The notes beneath the pieces were generated by a model. It did not search any database. It saw only the letters and a program-made list of their open reading frames with translations, and had not been told where the DNA came from. A stretch of DNA of 64,000 bases from JABJOR01 sp965603075 (GTDB taxonomy: Bacteria > Pseudomonadota > Alphaproteobacteria > Rhodospirillales > Casp-alpha2): the NCBI GenBank assembly GCA_965603075.1, contig CBFDBO010000008.1, forward strand, positions 1 through 64,000, read 5' to 3'. A program made the translations under genes and the position numbers. Position 1 is the stretch's first letter; each line of letters opens with the position of its first letter. Positions 25,190-33,891 of the stretch are shown piece by piece.

Positions 25190-27184
25190 ATGTTGAAAAA
25201 AATTCTTATTGCGAATCGTGGTGAAATTGCCTGTCGCGTTATTAAGTCAGCCCAACAAATGGGCATTAAAACCGTTGCGGTTTATTCCGAAGCCGACAAA
25301 CAAGCATTACATGTTGAAATGGCTGATGAAGCCGTTTGCATCGGCCCGGCACCATCAAGCGAGAGTTATTTGGTGGTAAAAAATATCATGAAAGCCATCA
25401 AGGATACGGGGGCCGATGCGGTCCATCCGGGGTATGGCTTTTTATCGGAAAATGCGGCTTTTGCTAAAAAACTAGCCCGCGAGAAAATAACATTTATTGG
25501 CCCTAAACCCCGCGCAATTACAGCTATGGGCGACAAAATAGCCTCAAAGAAATTAGCCGAAGCCGCCGGTGTCAGTACCGTTCCAGGGCACTTGGAAGTC
25601 ATCAAAAATGCCAAGGACGCTGTTAAAATTGCCAACAAGATTGGCTACCCCGTCATGCTGAAAGCATCAGCAGGGGGTGGCGGAAAAGGCATGCGGGTTG
25701 CTTATAACGACGCTGAATGTGCCGATGGGTTTGATCGTGCGACCAGTGAAGCCATCAACAGCTTTGGCGATGATCGCGTTTTTGCAGAAAAATTTATTGA
25801 AGAACCACGACACATTGAAATTCAAGTCCTCGCTGACAGTTTTGGTAATACGGTTTATTTGGGCGAACGTGAATGCTCCATCCAGCGCCGTCATCAAAAA
25901 GTTATCGAAGAAGCACCGAGTTCCTTCCTGGACGAGGCTACCCGAAAAGCCATGGGTGAACAGGCTGTGGCGCTCGCCAAAGCGGTAAATTATCAATCCG
26001 CAGGCACCGTTGAATTCATTGTTGATAAAGATAAGAATTTCTTTTTCCTAGAGATGAATACCCGTTTACAGGTGGAGCATCCCGTGACGGAGTTAATCAC
26101 CGGGCTTGATTTGGTGGAATTGATGATCCGCATTGCCGCAGGTGAAAAACTGAAGCTTAAACAAGAAGATATAAAGCTTAACGGTTGGGCAATTGAATCG
26201 CGGATCTACGCCGAGGATCCTTTTAGAAACTTCCTGCCGTCCATTGGTCGATTGGTCCATTATAAATCCCCCACCAATCCCGAAGGCGAAGGGATCGTCC
26301 GGGTGGATACAGGTGTCTATGAAGGCGGTGAAATTTCGATGTATTATGACCCCATGATTGCCAAATTAGTAACGTGGGGAACGGACCGAGCGCATGCCAC
26401 CCGTCTCATGCAAAAGGCCCTTGATGAATTCTATATCCGGGGTGTTTCGCATAATATTCCGTTCTTATCGGCCTTGATGGTTCACCCAAGGTTTAAAGAA
26501 GGCAACATCACCACAAACTTTATTGCAGAAGAATATCCAGATGGATTTCATCCCGGTGATGCAATTCATGATGAACCGTCAATCATTATCGCCGTGGCGG
26601 CCTGTATGCATTATGCCTATCAACAACGTGCCGTTACCATCGCTAATCATGTATCAAGCTCCATGGATAAACGCTATAATGATTGGGTTGTTGTTATAGA
26701 AGATGATCATCATCCGGTTCATGTTATTCAAAACAATACGGGCTATGAAGTTACAATTGACAATGAAACCATCAATGTCGTTACTCAGTGGAAAAGGGGC
26801 GACGTCCTTTTTCATGCGAAGATCGGTGAGGCGGATGTTTGTATGCAGGTTGAATGTAATGATGTCAGTTATTTGATTGATCATGCTGGCGTTCAAGTCA
26901 AATTGCATGTTTTGTTCCCGCATGTGGCGTACTTAAATAAATTAATGCCGCATAAATCCCCCCCTGATACATCAAATCTTTTGTTGTCTCCTATGCCCGG
27001 TCTATTGATGTCCGTCGCTGTCGAAGAAGGGCAAGAGATCAAAGAGGGCGAAGAGCTTGCCATAATCGAAGCCATGAAGATGGAAAACGTCATGCGAGCC
27101 TCCCGTGATTGTACCGTTGGAGCAATTCACGCAACTGCGGGTGATAGCCTAACGGTTGATCAAATTATCATGGACTTTACGTGA
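25190..27184 (+). CDS. pccA: Propionyl-CoA carboxylase alpha subunit (biotin carboxylase and carrier)
   Basis: The 664-aa protein has a biotin carboxylase domain (about 1-450) with the ATP-binding Gly-rich loop KASAGGGGKGMR and MNTRLQVEHPVTE. A PCC-type linker (BT) domain and a C-terminal biotin carrier domain follow, with EAMKMEN and biotinyl Lys630. It works with PccB in propionate, odd-chain fatty acid and amino acid catabolism. Its TGA overlaps the GTG of the next gene by 4 bases. Confidence 0.95.
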   Translation: MLKKILIANRGEIACRVIKSAQQMGIKTVAVYSEADKQALHVEMADEAVCIGPAPSSESYLVVKNIMKAIKDTGADAVHPGYGFLSENAAFAKKLAREKITFIGPKPRAITAMGDKIASKKLAEAAGVSTVPGHLEVIKNAKDAVKIANKIGYPVMLKASAGGGGKGMRVAYNDAECADGFDRATSEAINSFGDDRVFAEKFIEEPRHIEIQVLADSFGNTVYLGERECSIQRRHQKVIEEAPSSFLDEATRKAMGEQAVALAKAVNYQSAGTVEFIVDKDKNFFFLEMNTRLQVEHPVTELITGLDLVELMIRIAAGEKLKLKQEDIKLNGWAIESRIYAEDPFRNFLPSIGRLVHYKSPTNPEGEGIVRVDTGVYEGGEISMYYDPMIAKLVTWGTDRAHATRLMQKALDEFYIRGVSHNIPFLSALMVHPRFKEGNITTNFIAEEYPDGFHPGDAIHDEPSIIIAVAACMHYAYQQRAVTIANHVSSSMDKRYNDWVVVIEDDHHPVHVIQNNTGYEVTIDNETINVVTQWKRGDVLFHAKIGEADVCMQVECNDVSYLIDHAGVQVKLHVLFPHVAYLNKLMPHKSPPDTSNLLLSPMPGLLMSVAVEEGQEIKEGEELAIIEAMKMENVMRASRDCTVGAIHATAGDSLTVDQIIMDFT

Positions 27185-27816
27185 TCTCATTTATCGAAGG
27201 CTTGTTGCTTGGTGCAAGCCTGATCATCGCTATTGGAGCGCAAAACGCCTATGTAATTCGTCAAGGGGTCAAAGGCGAGCATGTATTCGCCGTTGCCGCT
27301 GTTTGTGCGCTGGTGGATATTATGTTGATTGCCGTCGGAGCCGCTGGGGTGGGGACGTTAATTGCACAAAGCCCAACGCTACGGATGATTGCCGCGTGGG
27401 GTGGGGCGCTATTTTTATTCAGTTTTGGTGTCATTGCCACCCGCGCCGCCTTTCGGGCTCAATCTAACGCTTGGGATGAGGCTGACAATGAAGCCCGCAT
27501 AACCACAGGTAAATATTCTGGTGTAAAAGGGGCGATGATCACCGCGGCGGGGTTTTCGTTGCTAAACCCCCACGTATATCTTGATACGGTTGTTGTCTTG
27601 GGCGGCCTTGCTGCACAATATGATGGTGCGGATAGGGTATTATTTGCCGTCGGTGCCATGAGTGCATCGGTGATTTGGTTTGCCGGTATTGGGTATGGTG
27701 CCATAAAAGTTGCCCCGTTTTTCAGAACGACCTTTGGGGCACGAATGTTAGAAGCGACGATTGCCGTAATAATGTTTCTTTTGGCGTTCTTATTATTGAA
27801 AGATGTCCTACAATAA
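27181..27816 (+). CDS. LysE/ArgO-family amino acid exporter (GTG start)
   Basis: The 211-aa membrane protein has about six hydrophobic segments and the LysE family N-terminus GLLLGASLIIAIGAQNAYVIRQG, close to ArgO. GFSLLNPHVYLDTVVVLGG is the second conserved block. It should export basic amino acids; the exact substrate is not proven. The GTG start at 27181 overlaps the pccA stop, so translation is coupled to the carboxylase. Confidence 0.9.
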   Translation: MISFIEGLLLGASLIIAIGAQNAYVIRQGVKGEHVFAVAAVCALVDIMLIAVGAAGVGTLIAQSPTLRMIAAWGGALFLFSFGVIATRAAFRAQSNAWDEADNEARITTGKYSGVKGAMITAAGFSLLNPHVYLDTVVVLGGLAAQYDGADRVLFAVGAMSASVIWFAGIGYGAIKVAPFFRTTFGARMLEATIAVIMFLLAFLLLKDVLQ

Positions 27817-27828
27817 AATGAGGGCAAT

Positions 27829-28110
27829 ATGACAATTAAAAGTATTCATCTATCGATCACAGGCCGTGTTCAGGGGGTGTGGTATCGTGGCTGGACCAAT
27901 CAACAAGCAAATGCATTAAACTTAGACGGTTGGGTACGTAATAGGACCGATGGTTCGGTGGAAGCTGTTTTTTCTGGAAATCAAGAGGGCGTTGATAATA
28001 TGCTCATCCTTTGTTATGACGGACCACCCTCTGCTCGGGTCGATAGCATAATTATAGATACCCTTAGTGAACGACCACCCGCCGGTTTCCACTTAAAGCC
28101 AACAGGTTAA
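27829..28110 (+). CDS. acyP: Acylphosphatase
   Basis: The 93-aa product has the acylphosphatase signature GRVQGVWYRGWT with catalytic Arg20, and GWVRNRTDGSVE with catalytic Asn38. It hydrolyses acyl phosphates such as acetyl- or carbamoyl-phosphate. It lies 12 bases after the LysE-type gene and 3 bases before the FAD oxidoreductase, so it is in the same operon. Confidence 0.93.
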   Translation: MTIKSIHLSITGRVQGVWYRGWTNQQANALNLDGWVRNRTDGSVEAVFSGNQEGVDNMLILCYDGPPSARVDSIIIDTLSERPPAGFHLKPTG

Positions 28111-28113
28111 AAC

Positions 28114-29454
28114 ATGAAAAAGTCACCCTCTAATTCCCTCTCTAATTCCCTTTCTAAATCTCTTCCAAAAAACGCGGATGCCATCATTGTTGGTGGTGGT
28201 ATCATTGGTTGTTCTACGGCGTATTACTTAGCAAAGCAGGGGATGAGTGTTTTAGTCATGGAGAAAAGTCATATGGTTGGCCATGAACAATCCAGCCGTA
28301 ATTGGGGTTTTGTTCGTCAATTAGGACGAGACCCAAAAGAAATCCCCCTCATGATGCGATCCAATAAAATTTGGAAAGGTTTTGAGAAAGAATTAGATGC
28401 ATCCCTTGGTTGGCAGCAAAAAGGGATCCTCGGTATGACCGATGATCCATCGGCTATTCCAGATTATGAAAAATGGAGAAACATAGCGGGCACTTTCGGT
28501 CTTAAAACTCAAATACTCGATGGCAAACAAATAACAAAGCTTATGCCCAAGATGACCCGTAAATGGGCCGGGGGTATTTATTTACCAAGTGATGGTAATG
28601 CGGACCCTGAAATCACCACAAAAGCCATTGCAGCGGGTGTTGTGGCCCATGGGGGGCACGTAGAGACCAACTGCGCTGTATTGGGCGTCGATGTGGAGGC
28701 TGGCAAGGTTACCGGGGTTGTTAGCGAACGGGGGACCGTTAAGGCACCTATTGTTATAACGTCGGCTGGGGCGTGGACATCACGCATTTTAAGCTGGCTA
28801 GATATTGAAATGCCGCAAATGCGTATACGGGGCAGTGTTGGTCGTACCATGCCCGTAGAACGGTTAAGTACAATTGCGGCTTGGACACCTTCATTGGGGT
28901 TTGTTCAGCGAAAAGATAATTGTTTTACCGTATCGGGCTTAGATATTACCGAACATGATTTATCAATAGAATCTCTGCGATACGCCAAATATTTCTTTAG
29001 AGAGTTTTTAGATAATCGAGATTTGATCAGTCTTCACTTTGGTCATCCATTTTTGCTCGATTTAATAGGACGACTTCCGGGTTCTAACGCCATGAAAGAC
29101 CCCTTACGTCGCGCGCGTATTAGTGAGCCTACGCCCAATACAAAACAAATCGAAAAATGCCTTGAAGAACTGTATAAAACGTTTCCCTCAATCGCCGGAA
29201 CCCCCCTTAAGAAAGCTTGGGCAGGGCACATAGATGTAACCCCCGACATGTTACCCGTCCTTGATGGTTCATGCGGGCCCGAGGGACTTATCGTAGCATC
29301 CGGTTTTAGCGGTCATGGCTTTGGTATTGGACCAGGGGCCGGAGCCACCATTGCCGAGCTTGCCAGTGGTAAAACGCCAAAAATAGATTTAGCTAATTTC
29401 AAATTGGATCGTTTTGCCAATGGCGATTGGGATAAACCCTATAATTTGATCTAA
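28114..29454 (+). CDS. FAD-dependent amine/amino-acid oxidoreductase (DAO family)
   Basis: The 446-aa product has a dinucleotide-binding GGGIIGCSTAYYLAKQG motif at about 27-43, and the DAO-type HEQSSRNWGFVRQ where FAD is often covalently or tightly held. The C-terminal GLIVASGFSGHGFGIGPGAG is also typical. The substrate (an amine, sarcosine-like or D-amino acid) cannot be told. The N-terminus carries a triple SNSL-like repeat from 12-bp tandem DNA repeats. It ends the carboxylase operon, almost touching the convergent kinase gene. Confidence 0.85.
   Translation: MKKSPSNSLSNSLSKSLPKNADAIIVGGGIIGCSTAYYLAKQGMSVLVMEKSHMVGHEQSSRNWGFVRQLGRDPKEIPLMMRSNKIWKGFEKELDASLGWQQKGILGMTDDPSAIPDYEKWRNIAGTFGLKTQILDGKQITKLMPKMTRKWAGGIYLPSDGNADPEITTKAIAAGVVAHGGHVETNCAVLGVDVEAGKVTGVVSERGTVKAPIVITSAGAWTSRILSWLDIEMPQMRIRGSVGRTMPVERLSTIAAWTPSLGFVQRKDNCFTVSGLDITEHDLSIESLRYAKYFFREFLDNRDLISLHFGHPFLLDLIGRLPGSNAMKDPLRRARISEPTPNTKQIEKCLEELYKTFPSIAGTPLKKAWAGHIDVTPDMLPVLDGSCGPEGLIVASGFSGHGFGIGPGAGATIAELASGKTPKIDLANFKLDRFANGDWDKPYNLI
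28129..28164 (+). repeat. Three 12-bp tandem repeats at the oxidoreductase N-terminus
   Basis: TCTAATTCCCTC, TCTAATTCCCTT and TCTAAATCTCTT follow one another, encoding SNSL-SNSL-SKSL before the FAD-binding fold. Units are in frame. The extra residues are unlikely to be part of the catalytic domain. Confidence 0.85.
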
Positions 29455-29455
29455 G

Positions 29456-30649
29456 CTATTCTATTACCATCGAGCGCCCCGGTGGGAATGAGATTGAAAT
29501 GGTTGTGCCTTTTCCCATCTCACTTTTGATGCCAATTTTGCCGCCATGTTTTTCAGCAAATGATTTTGTTAAAGCAAGTCCCAGTCCAATGCCTTTCTCA
29601 TTTATATTTTTGGTGTCGGTTACTTGACCAAAAGGCATCATAATTGTCTCAAAGCTATCACTTGGGATACCTATTCCCGTATCAGCGACTTCAAATATAA
29701 TACTACCTTCCTGGTCTGATTTAACGGTTGTATTAATCTTTCCGCCCCTTGGGGTGAATTTAATGGAATTTGACATTAAATTCAGTAACATTTGTCTGGT
29801 TAAACGGTTGTCTGCAAAAAGAGCTTTCTTATAGGTTTCAATATTTCTTGTCAGTTCGATGCCCGTATTATCGGCTGAGGGTTTCAGCATCGCTATACAA
29901 TTATCAATCAAATCTGTGAGATTGATTTTCTCTTCATTTAAATCGAATTTGTTCGCTTCAACTTTTGAAAGATCCAGAATATCACTGATCAAGTTAAGGA
30001 GATGGTTACCACTATTGTAAATGTCATTGGCATAATCGCTGTATTTATTATTATTTATGGGGCCAAAGTTCTCATTCACCATGACTTGAGAAAAACCCAA
30101 AATGGCATTTAAAGGTGTTCTTAGCTCGTGGCTCATATTGGCTAAGAAGTTTGACTTAGCTTGAGTTGCTTCTCTGAGAACCAGATTAGCTTTCTCTAAT
30201 GCTTGTTCAGCTTTACGAAGTGATTCCACCTCTGATGTATCTCTGGTGGTTCCACAAAGCCCCGTAAAATCACCCGTGCGAACATCAAAATTTGGAATTG
30301 CGCTGACTAATAGATTGTGTTCTCGACCGCTTATATCCTCTAATCTAAAGGGTAAATTTCTGAAGGGTTGCCTAAAATTAGGGATGTATGGATTACCAAC
30401 TTGATCAATAAAGTTTCCGATATCCGTTATTTTTTTTCCGACCAGTTGAATGGGTAAAAACCCAAGGTCATCTTTAATGCGTTGAGAAACAAATATAATA
30501 TTGTCATCTTTATCTGTTTCCCAAACCCACTCTGCGACCATGCGCGTTAAATCTTCTAGCCGGGTGAGGGCTTTCGAAGCACGTTCAGATGAATCGCCAG
30601 AGATTGAAGGCCAGTGGCGATGCCGCCGGGTTATATTATTCTTCGTCAT
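29456..30649 (-). CDS. PAS-domain cytoplasmic histidine kinase
   Basis: The 397-aa protein has no membrane segment. A PAS domain (about 35-140) is followed by a short coiled coil, a HisKA domain with the phosphorylated His in NMSHELRTPLNAI, and an ATPase domain with N-box LLNLMSNSIKFTP, ADTGIGIPSD and GIGLGLALTKS. No receiver is fused. Its start overlaps the stop of the DUF2336 gene by ATGA, so the two are made together. The signal is unknown. The HisKA block closely resembles that of the kinase at 34862. Confidence 0.9.
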   Translation of the reverse strand: MTKNNITRRHRHWPSISGDSSERASKALTRLEDLTRMVAEWVWETDKDDNIIFVSQRIKDDLGFLPIQLVGKKITDIGNFIDQVGNPYIPNFRQPFRNLPFRLEDISGREHNLLVSAIPNFDVRTGDFTGLCGTTRDTSEVESLRKAEQALEKANLVLREATQAKSNFLANMSHELRTPLNAILGFSQVMVNENFGPINNNKYSDYANDIYNSGNHLLNLISDILDLSKVEANKFDLNEEKINLTDLIDNCIAMLKPSADNTGIELTRNIETYKKALFADNRLTRQMLLNLMSNSIKFTPRGGKINTTVKSDQEGSIIFEVADTGIGIPSDSFETIMMPFGQVTDTKNINEKGIGLGLALTKSFAEKHGGKIGIKSEMGKGTTISISFPPGRSMVIE

Positions 30650-31752
30650 GGGGATACAGTGTCATTGATTGATGGGAGGATAGCCCCACTATTAATCCAA
30701 TTTAAGACTACCTTAGAAGCACTCTCAGTGGATATTGTTGTGAAAGTGCTCAACGCCTTTTGTTCGTGATCTTCTTTTTCATACATATTTTCATACATAT
30801 TTTTACGCGTCTTATTAAATAATAATCCAAATTGCATATAGTTTAACCCGGCAACTTTGCAGGCAATCGCAAGCGGTTCAGAGGAATGATCAAAAAGAAT
30901 TTTAGAACACATGCCTTCATTTAATTGCGTTGCTTGAGAAAATAACGAAATAAACAAATGGGCTTCGCCATCATTCAATGCTGACATAATCATGTTTGGT
31001 GAGACGAGGTTTTCTTCCTTAAGTACATGCGCAAGTTCGGATAATTTATGGGAGTTATTATTTTTTGTGTTCTGAGTCGTATAATCTAATGTTTGTTTCA
31101 TTAAATCACTTAAAACAGTCTCATCGATATTGTATTGCGCAATAATATAAGTGCGTAACGCATCTGATACCCAAACAAACATTTTCTTCGCCAGCGTATC
31201 GGGTAATTCGTCACGGTGGAGAAGGGGTTCTTGGAAACTGTCAAAACGCTTGCTTTGCTCAACCAAGTATTCAATCGAACTTTCTGATATCCTAGCGTTC
31301 TTGTTATTCAATAAACTGGTGATGACACCTTCATCACTTTCTTCAATTAAGCTATTTGAGACATCTTCGCTAATATCATGACGTAATGTAATGGCCAGTT
31401 GATATTCTTGAGCCCGTAATTTGATGATTTGAATAAGGTCTTCGTCTCTTAAAACCAGGCTGTTGATCAAAATGGGATAGGCCACGTCAATTTCGTCATT
31501 GGCTAAATCAATGATCAAATCAGTAGGAGCATCGGGACAAGAAGCCAATTGTAGGGAGAAATTTTTTCTTATGGAGGTTTCTGCATCCTGTATCAGCCCA
31601 TGCATGATGCCAAACATCTGGGCTCTATCACGATCCGTCAGAACAGTTTTTTGATCATCAAACATATCAATGATGATTTGTGACAATCGATTGCGACTTT
31701 CCAAAGATTTATCACGGGCAAGTCCAATCAGATAGCCTGATTCAAGTTCCAT
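30646..31752 (-). CDS. DUF2336-family helical-repeat protein
   Basis: This 368-aa, largely alpha-helical, soluble protein matches the DUF2336 type common in alphaproteobacteria. Features are LARDKSLESRNRLSQIIIDMF near the N-terminus and a run of HEAT-like helix pairs (LVLRDEDLIQIIKL, LIEESDEGVITSLLNNKNARISESSIEYLVEQS). The function is unknown. Its ATGA overlap with the downstream PAS kinase suggests that the two form one signalling unit. The start ATG at 31752 lies at the edge of an AT-rich promoter region. Confidence 0.8.
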   Translation of the reverse strand: MELESGYLIGLARDKSLESRNRLSQIIIDMFDDQKTVLTDRDRAQMFGIMHGLIQDAETSIRKNFSLQLASCPDAPTDLIIDLANDEIDVAYPILINSLVLRDEDLIQIIKLRAQEYQLAITLRHDISEDVSNSLIEESDEGVITSLLNNKNARISESSIEYLVEQSKRFDSFQEPLLHRDELPDTLAKKMFVWVSDALRTYIIAQYNIDETVLSDLMKQTLDYTTQNTKNNNSHKLSELAHVLKEENLVSPNMIMSALNDGEAHLFISLFSQATQLNEGMCSKILFDHSSEPLAIACKVAGLNYMQFGLLFNKTRKNMYENMYEKEDHEQKALSTFTTISTESASKVVLNWINSGAILPSINDTVSP

Positions 31753-31860
31753 CTATGACCTACATTTATCGTACCATTCATGTGTTTTGCACGTTATTAT
31801 TTGTATAATCATTATATTATTTTTATAGGAAATACAATCAAAAGCATATATATCAATAAA

Positions 31861-32484
31861 TTAGAATACTTTATTAAAGCATTTTTCTAGGGCTAAATCT
31901 AATTCAGAAAAAGTAATATCAACGCCTAAATCTTTAAATGATGTGACCCCAAAATCATCAATGCCACAGGGAACGATGCCATCGAAATGATCTAAATCTG
32001 GGAATAAGTTTATTGAAATGCCATGAAAGCTGACCCAGTGGCGAATACGAACGCCAATGGCTGCAATTTTTGCTTCTGCGTTACCTTTTTTGACCCAAAT
32101 TCCAATGCGGTTATCACGGCGTTCACCTTTTATGCCAAATTCAGCGAGGGTTAGAATGATCCACTCTTCAAGTTTGTGAACATATCCACGAACGTCTCCG
32201 CCATAGTGACGTAGATCTAACATGACATAGGCTATGCGCTGCCCGGGACCGTGATAGGTGTATCGTCCTCCGCGCCCTGTCTCGAACACATCAAAACGTT
32301 CTGAATCAACCAATTCTTTAGGATCAGCACTGGTTCCGGCGGTATAGAGGGCAGGGTGCTCGAGCAACCACACAGATTGTGCGCACGCGCCGGAGCGAAT
32401 ATCGGCTACCCGTTTATCCATAAAGGATAGAGCGTCCGGATAATCAACTGGTGCGGCGCTTTTAATCCATTCAATTGGCTTCAT
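31861..32484 (-). CDS. lipB: Octanoyl-[acyl-carrier-protein] transferase LipB
   Basis: The 207-aa enzyme moves octanoyl groups from acyl-carrier protein to lipoyl domains. Family motifs are GRGGRYTYHGPGQRIAYVM, the catalytic Lys139 in AKIAAIGVRIRHWVSFHG and the acyl-accepting Cys173 in GIVPCGI. Length is standard. It is monocistronic, reading away from the tRNA-Leu gene. Confidence 0.95.
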   Translation of the reverse strand: MKPIEWIKSAAPVDYPDALSFMDKRVADIRSGACAQSVWLLEHPALYTAGTSADPKELVDSERFDVFETGRGGRYTYHGPGQRIAYVMLDLRHYGGDVRGYVHKLEEWIILTLAEFGIKGERRDNRIGIWVKKGNAEAKIAAIGVRIRHWVSFHGISINLFPDLDHFDGIVPCGIDDFGVTSFKDLGVDITFSELDLALEKCFNKVF

Positions 32485-32611
32485 AATGACGAAAATACCT
32501 TAAATATAAATTATTATCCACGAAAGAGCTTCCTGACGCTTGATCATCGCGTGACTATTTGCTATCTCCCCATCATCGAAACATCAACTGTTTTGTTTTG
32601 ACTACCATTAT

Positions 32612-32699
32612 GCGGTCGTGGCGGAATTGGTAGACGCGCAGCGTTGAGGTCGCTGTGGGCGATAAGCCCGTGGAAGTTCGAGTCTTCTCGACCGCACCA
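32612..32699 (+). tRNA. tRNA-Leu (anticodon GAG)
   Basis: The 88-base gene folds as a class II tRNA. The acceptor stem is GCGGTCG (32612-32618) with CGACCGC (32689-32695). The D-loop region is AATTGGTAGACGC and the anticodon stem CAGCG/CGCTG encloses the loop TTGAGGT (anticodon GAG). A long variable arm with GGGC/GCCC, a T-arm and an encoded CCA (32697-32699) complete it. A terminator follows at once. The gene is the apparent attachment site of the element downstream. Confidence 0.96.
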
Positions 32700-32705
32700 A
32701 AAATC

Positions 32706-32738
32706 CCCGCTTCAGGAAACTGAGGCGGGATTTTTTTT
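32706..32738 (+). terminator. Intrinsic terminator of tRNA-Leu
   Basis: CCCGCTTCAG (32706-32715), a GAAA tetraloop and CTGAGGCGGG (32720-32729) form a 10-bp stem with one wobble, followed by A and eight T residues. The 5' half of this terminator is duplicated at 33957-33978. Confidence 0.93.
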
Positions 32739-32816
32739 GTTTTACAGCAAACACTTAACAGAAATCAACATCCCTTGATCCAATTCTGAGTTTCAAAGTT
32801 TGATTGTTTTTTTGAT

Positions 32817-32834
32817 TTGGTAGACGCACAGCGT
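32817..32834 (+). repeat. Fragment of a tRNA-Leu 5' half
   Basis: TTGGTAGACGCACAGCGT matches tRNA-Leu 32627-32644 at 17 of 18 positions (D-loop through anticodon-stem 5' strand). It is followed by AACTAACGCT, which makes a small AGCGT/ACGCT hairpin. It may be the 5' remnant of a second tRNA-Leu whose 3' half is at 33892. Confidence 0.6.
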
Positions 32835-32949
32835 AACTAACGCTCCGACTGATAATCAATTATTCGATATAGTTATAAGTTATTGAAAGTAAACAAAAAT
32901 TAATCCATAAGTGGATCGAATTATCTAGCAATGGGGCGTGTGCCACGGA

Positions 32950-32977
32950 TTGTATAGTATTTCAATCAGGTTATACT
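32950..32977 (+). promoter_or_regulatory. Putative promoter of the 239-aa gene
   Basis: TTGTAT (32950-32955) and TATACT (32972-32977) are 16 bases apart, 38 bases before the start codon at 33016. The boxes resemble sigma70 sites with one or two deviations each. Confidence 0.45.
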
Positions 32978-33015
32978 ACTTTTAGACGTTTGAAATATCA
33001 TGAAGTGAGGCTCTG

Positions 33016-33735
33016 ATGGAAGAAGAAGTAGCAAAGTTTATTGGTAATGCCTTAGCTTATGGTGGTGGCGGAGCAGGTGTTGCGTATCTCCTTTTTAGGT
33101 ATCTGGGGGCTAGCTGGATTGAGAATAAGTTTTCCATGCAATTAGAGCAATTCAAACACGAGCAAGAAATAGAAATCCAAAGGCTGCGCATCGAAATAGA
33201 CTCTACGTTAAGTGGAACTATCAAACTTCAAGAGTTTGAGTTTGGAACAATTCCTGAAGCGTGGAGGTTATTAGATAGCGCATTTAACTCAGTGGCAGGA
33301 CTCGTCAATCCTGCGCAACAATACACAGATCTTGATCGTATGGACGATGATGAGATTGAAGAATTTCTAGAAAGCTGTGAGCTCCTTGAAACACAAAAAT
33401 CGCAAGTTCGCAACGCTGACAAAAAGGGACATAAATTCATTGAGCTAATATTTCATCATAAACTTCATCATGTGAAAGTGAAGTGCTTAGAACTCAGTAT
33501 GTACGTTGCCCAAAATGGAATATTTTTCCCAAAAGAAATGAAGGAAAACTTCGAAGAAATCGTAGAAAAGTTACATTCAGCATCCATTGCTAAAGTAATT
33601 GACCATGAATCCAAAGATTTCCAATATGGGATTAAGGCATGGAAAGAAGTTTCAGATGAAATCGTGCCATTCCGAAAAGCAATCGAGGATGCTATTTACG
33701 AAAGGCTTCACTCACATGGTATGGTCAAAAAATGA
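33016..33735 (+). CDS. Membrane-anchored coiled-coil protein of unknown function
   Basis: The 239-aa product has a Gly-rich hydrophobic segment near residues 10-30 (ALAYGGGGAGVAYLLFRYLG). A charged coiled coil (about 38-65: MQLEQFKHEQEIEIQRLRIEI) and a long helical, acidic cytoplasmic-type region follow. I know no function. Similar small TM-plus-helical hypothetical proteins occur scattered in genomic islands, which fits its place as the only cargo between two tRNA-Leu repeats. A TGAGG site precedes ATG 33016. A defence or accessory role is possible but unproven. Confidence 0.7.
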   Translation: MEEEVAKFIGNALAYGGGGAGVAYLLFRYLGASWIENKFSMQLEQFKHEQEIEIQRLRIEIDSTLSGTIKLQEFEFGTIPEAWRLLDSAFNSVAGLVNPAQQYTDLDRMDDDEIEEFLESCELLETQKSQVRNADKKGHKFIELIFHHKLHHVKVKCLELSMYVAQNGIFFPKEMKENFEEIVEKLHSASIAKVIDHESKDFQYGIKAWKEVSDEIVPFRKAIEDAIYERLHSHGMVKK

Positions 33736-33804
33736 AACCCCGCAGCTCATTTGCTGCATATGATCGTTGGGTAGATAGATAATCTAACAACGCTGTGCGA
33801 GGAC

Positions 33805-33834
33805 TTGTGCCATGGTTTGTGCCAATTTGTGCCA
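33805..33834. repeat. Three TTGTGCCA direct repeats (possible integrase arm sites)
   Basis: TTGTGCCA occurs at 33805-33812, 33817-33824 and 33827-33834, spaced 12 and 10 bases apart. A related TGTGCCA is at 32939-32945 near the other end. Clustered short direct repeats next to a tRNA-derived att core are the usual look of integrase arm-type sites. The two ATGTTCCA copies at 33847-33854 and 33857-33864 add to this. Confidence 0.5.
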
Positions 33835-33891
33835 AATACAAGGCATATGTTCCACCATGTTCCATAAGAAATAGCAGTGTTCTGCCGCAAA

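Larger units (their letters stand above)
32700..33015. other. Spacer between tRNA-Leu and the cargo gene
   Basis: No coding region is seen in this 316-base stretch. It contains the tRNA terminator, the tRNA 5' fragment, the ATCCATAAGTGGAT inverted repeat at 32903-32916, one TGTGCCA motif at 32939-32945 and a promoter at 32950-32977. Confidence 0.6.
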
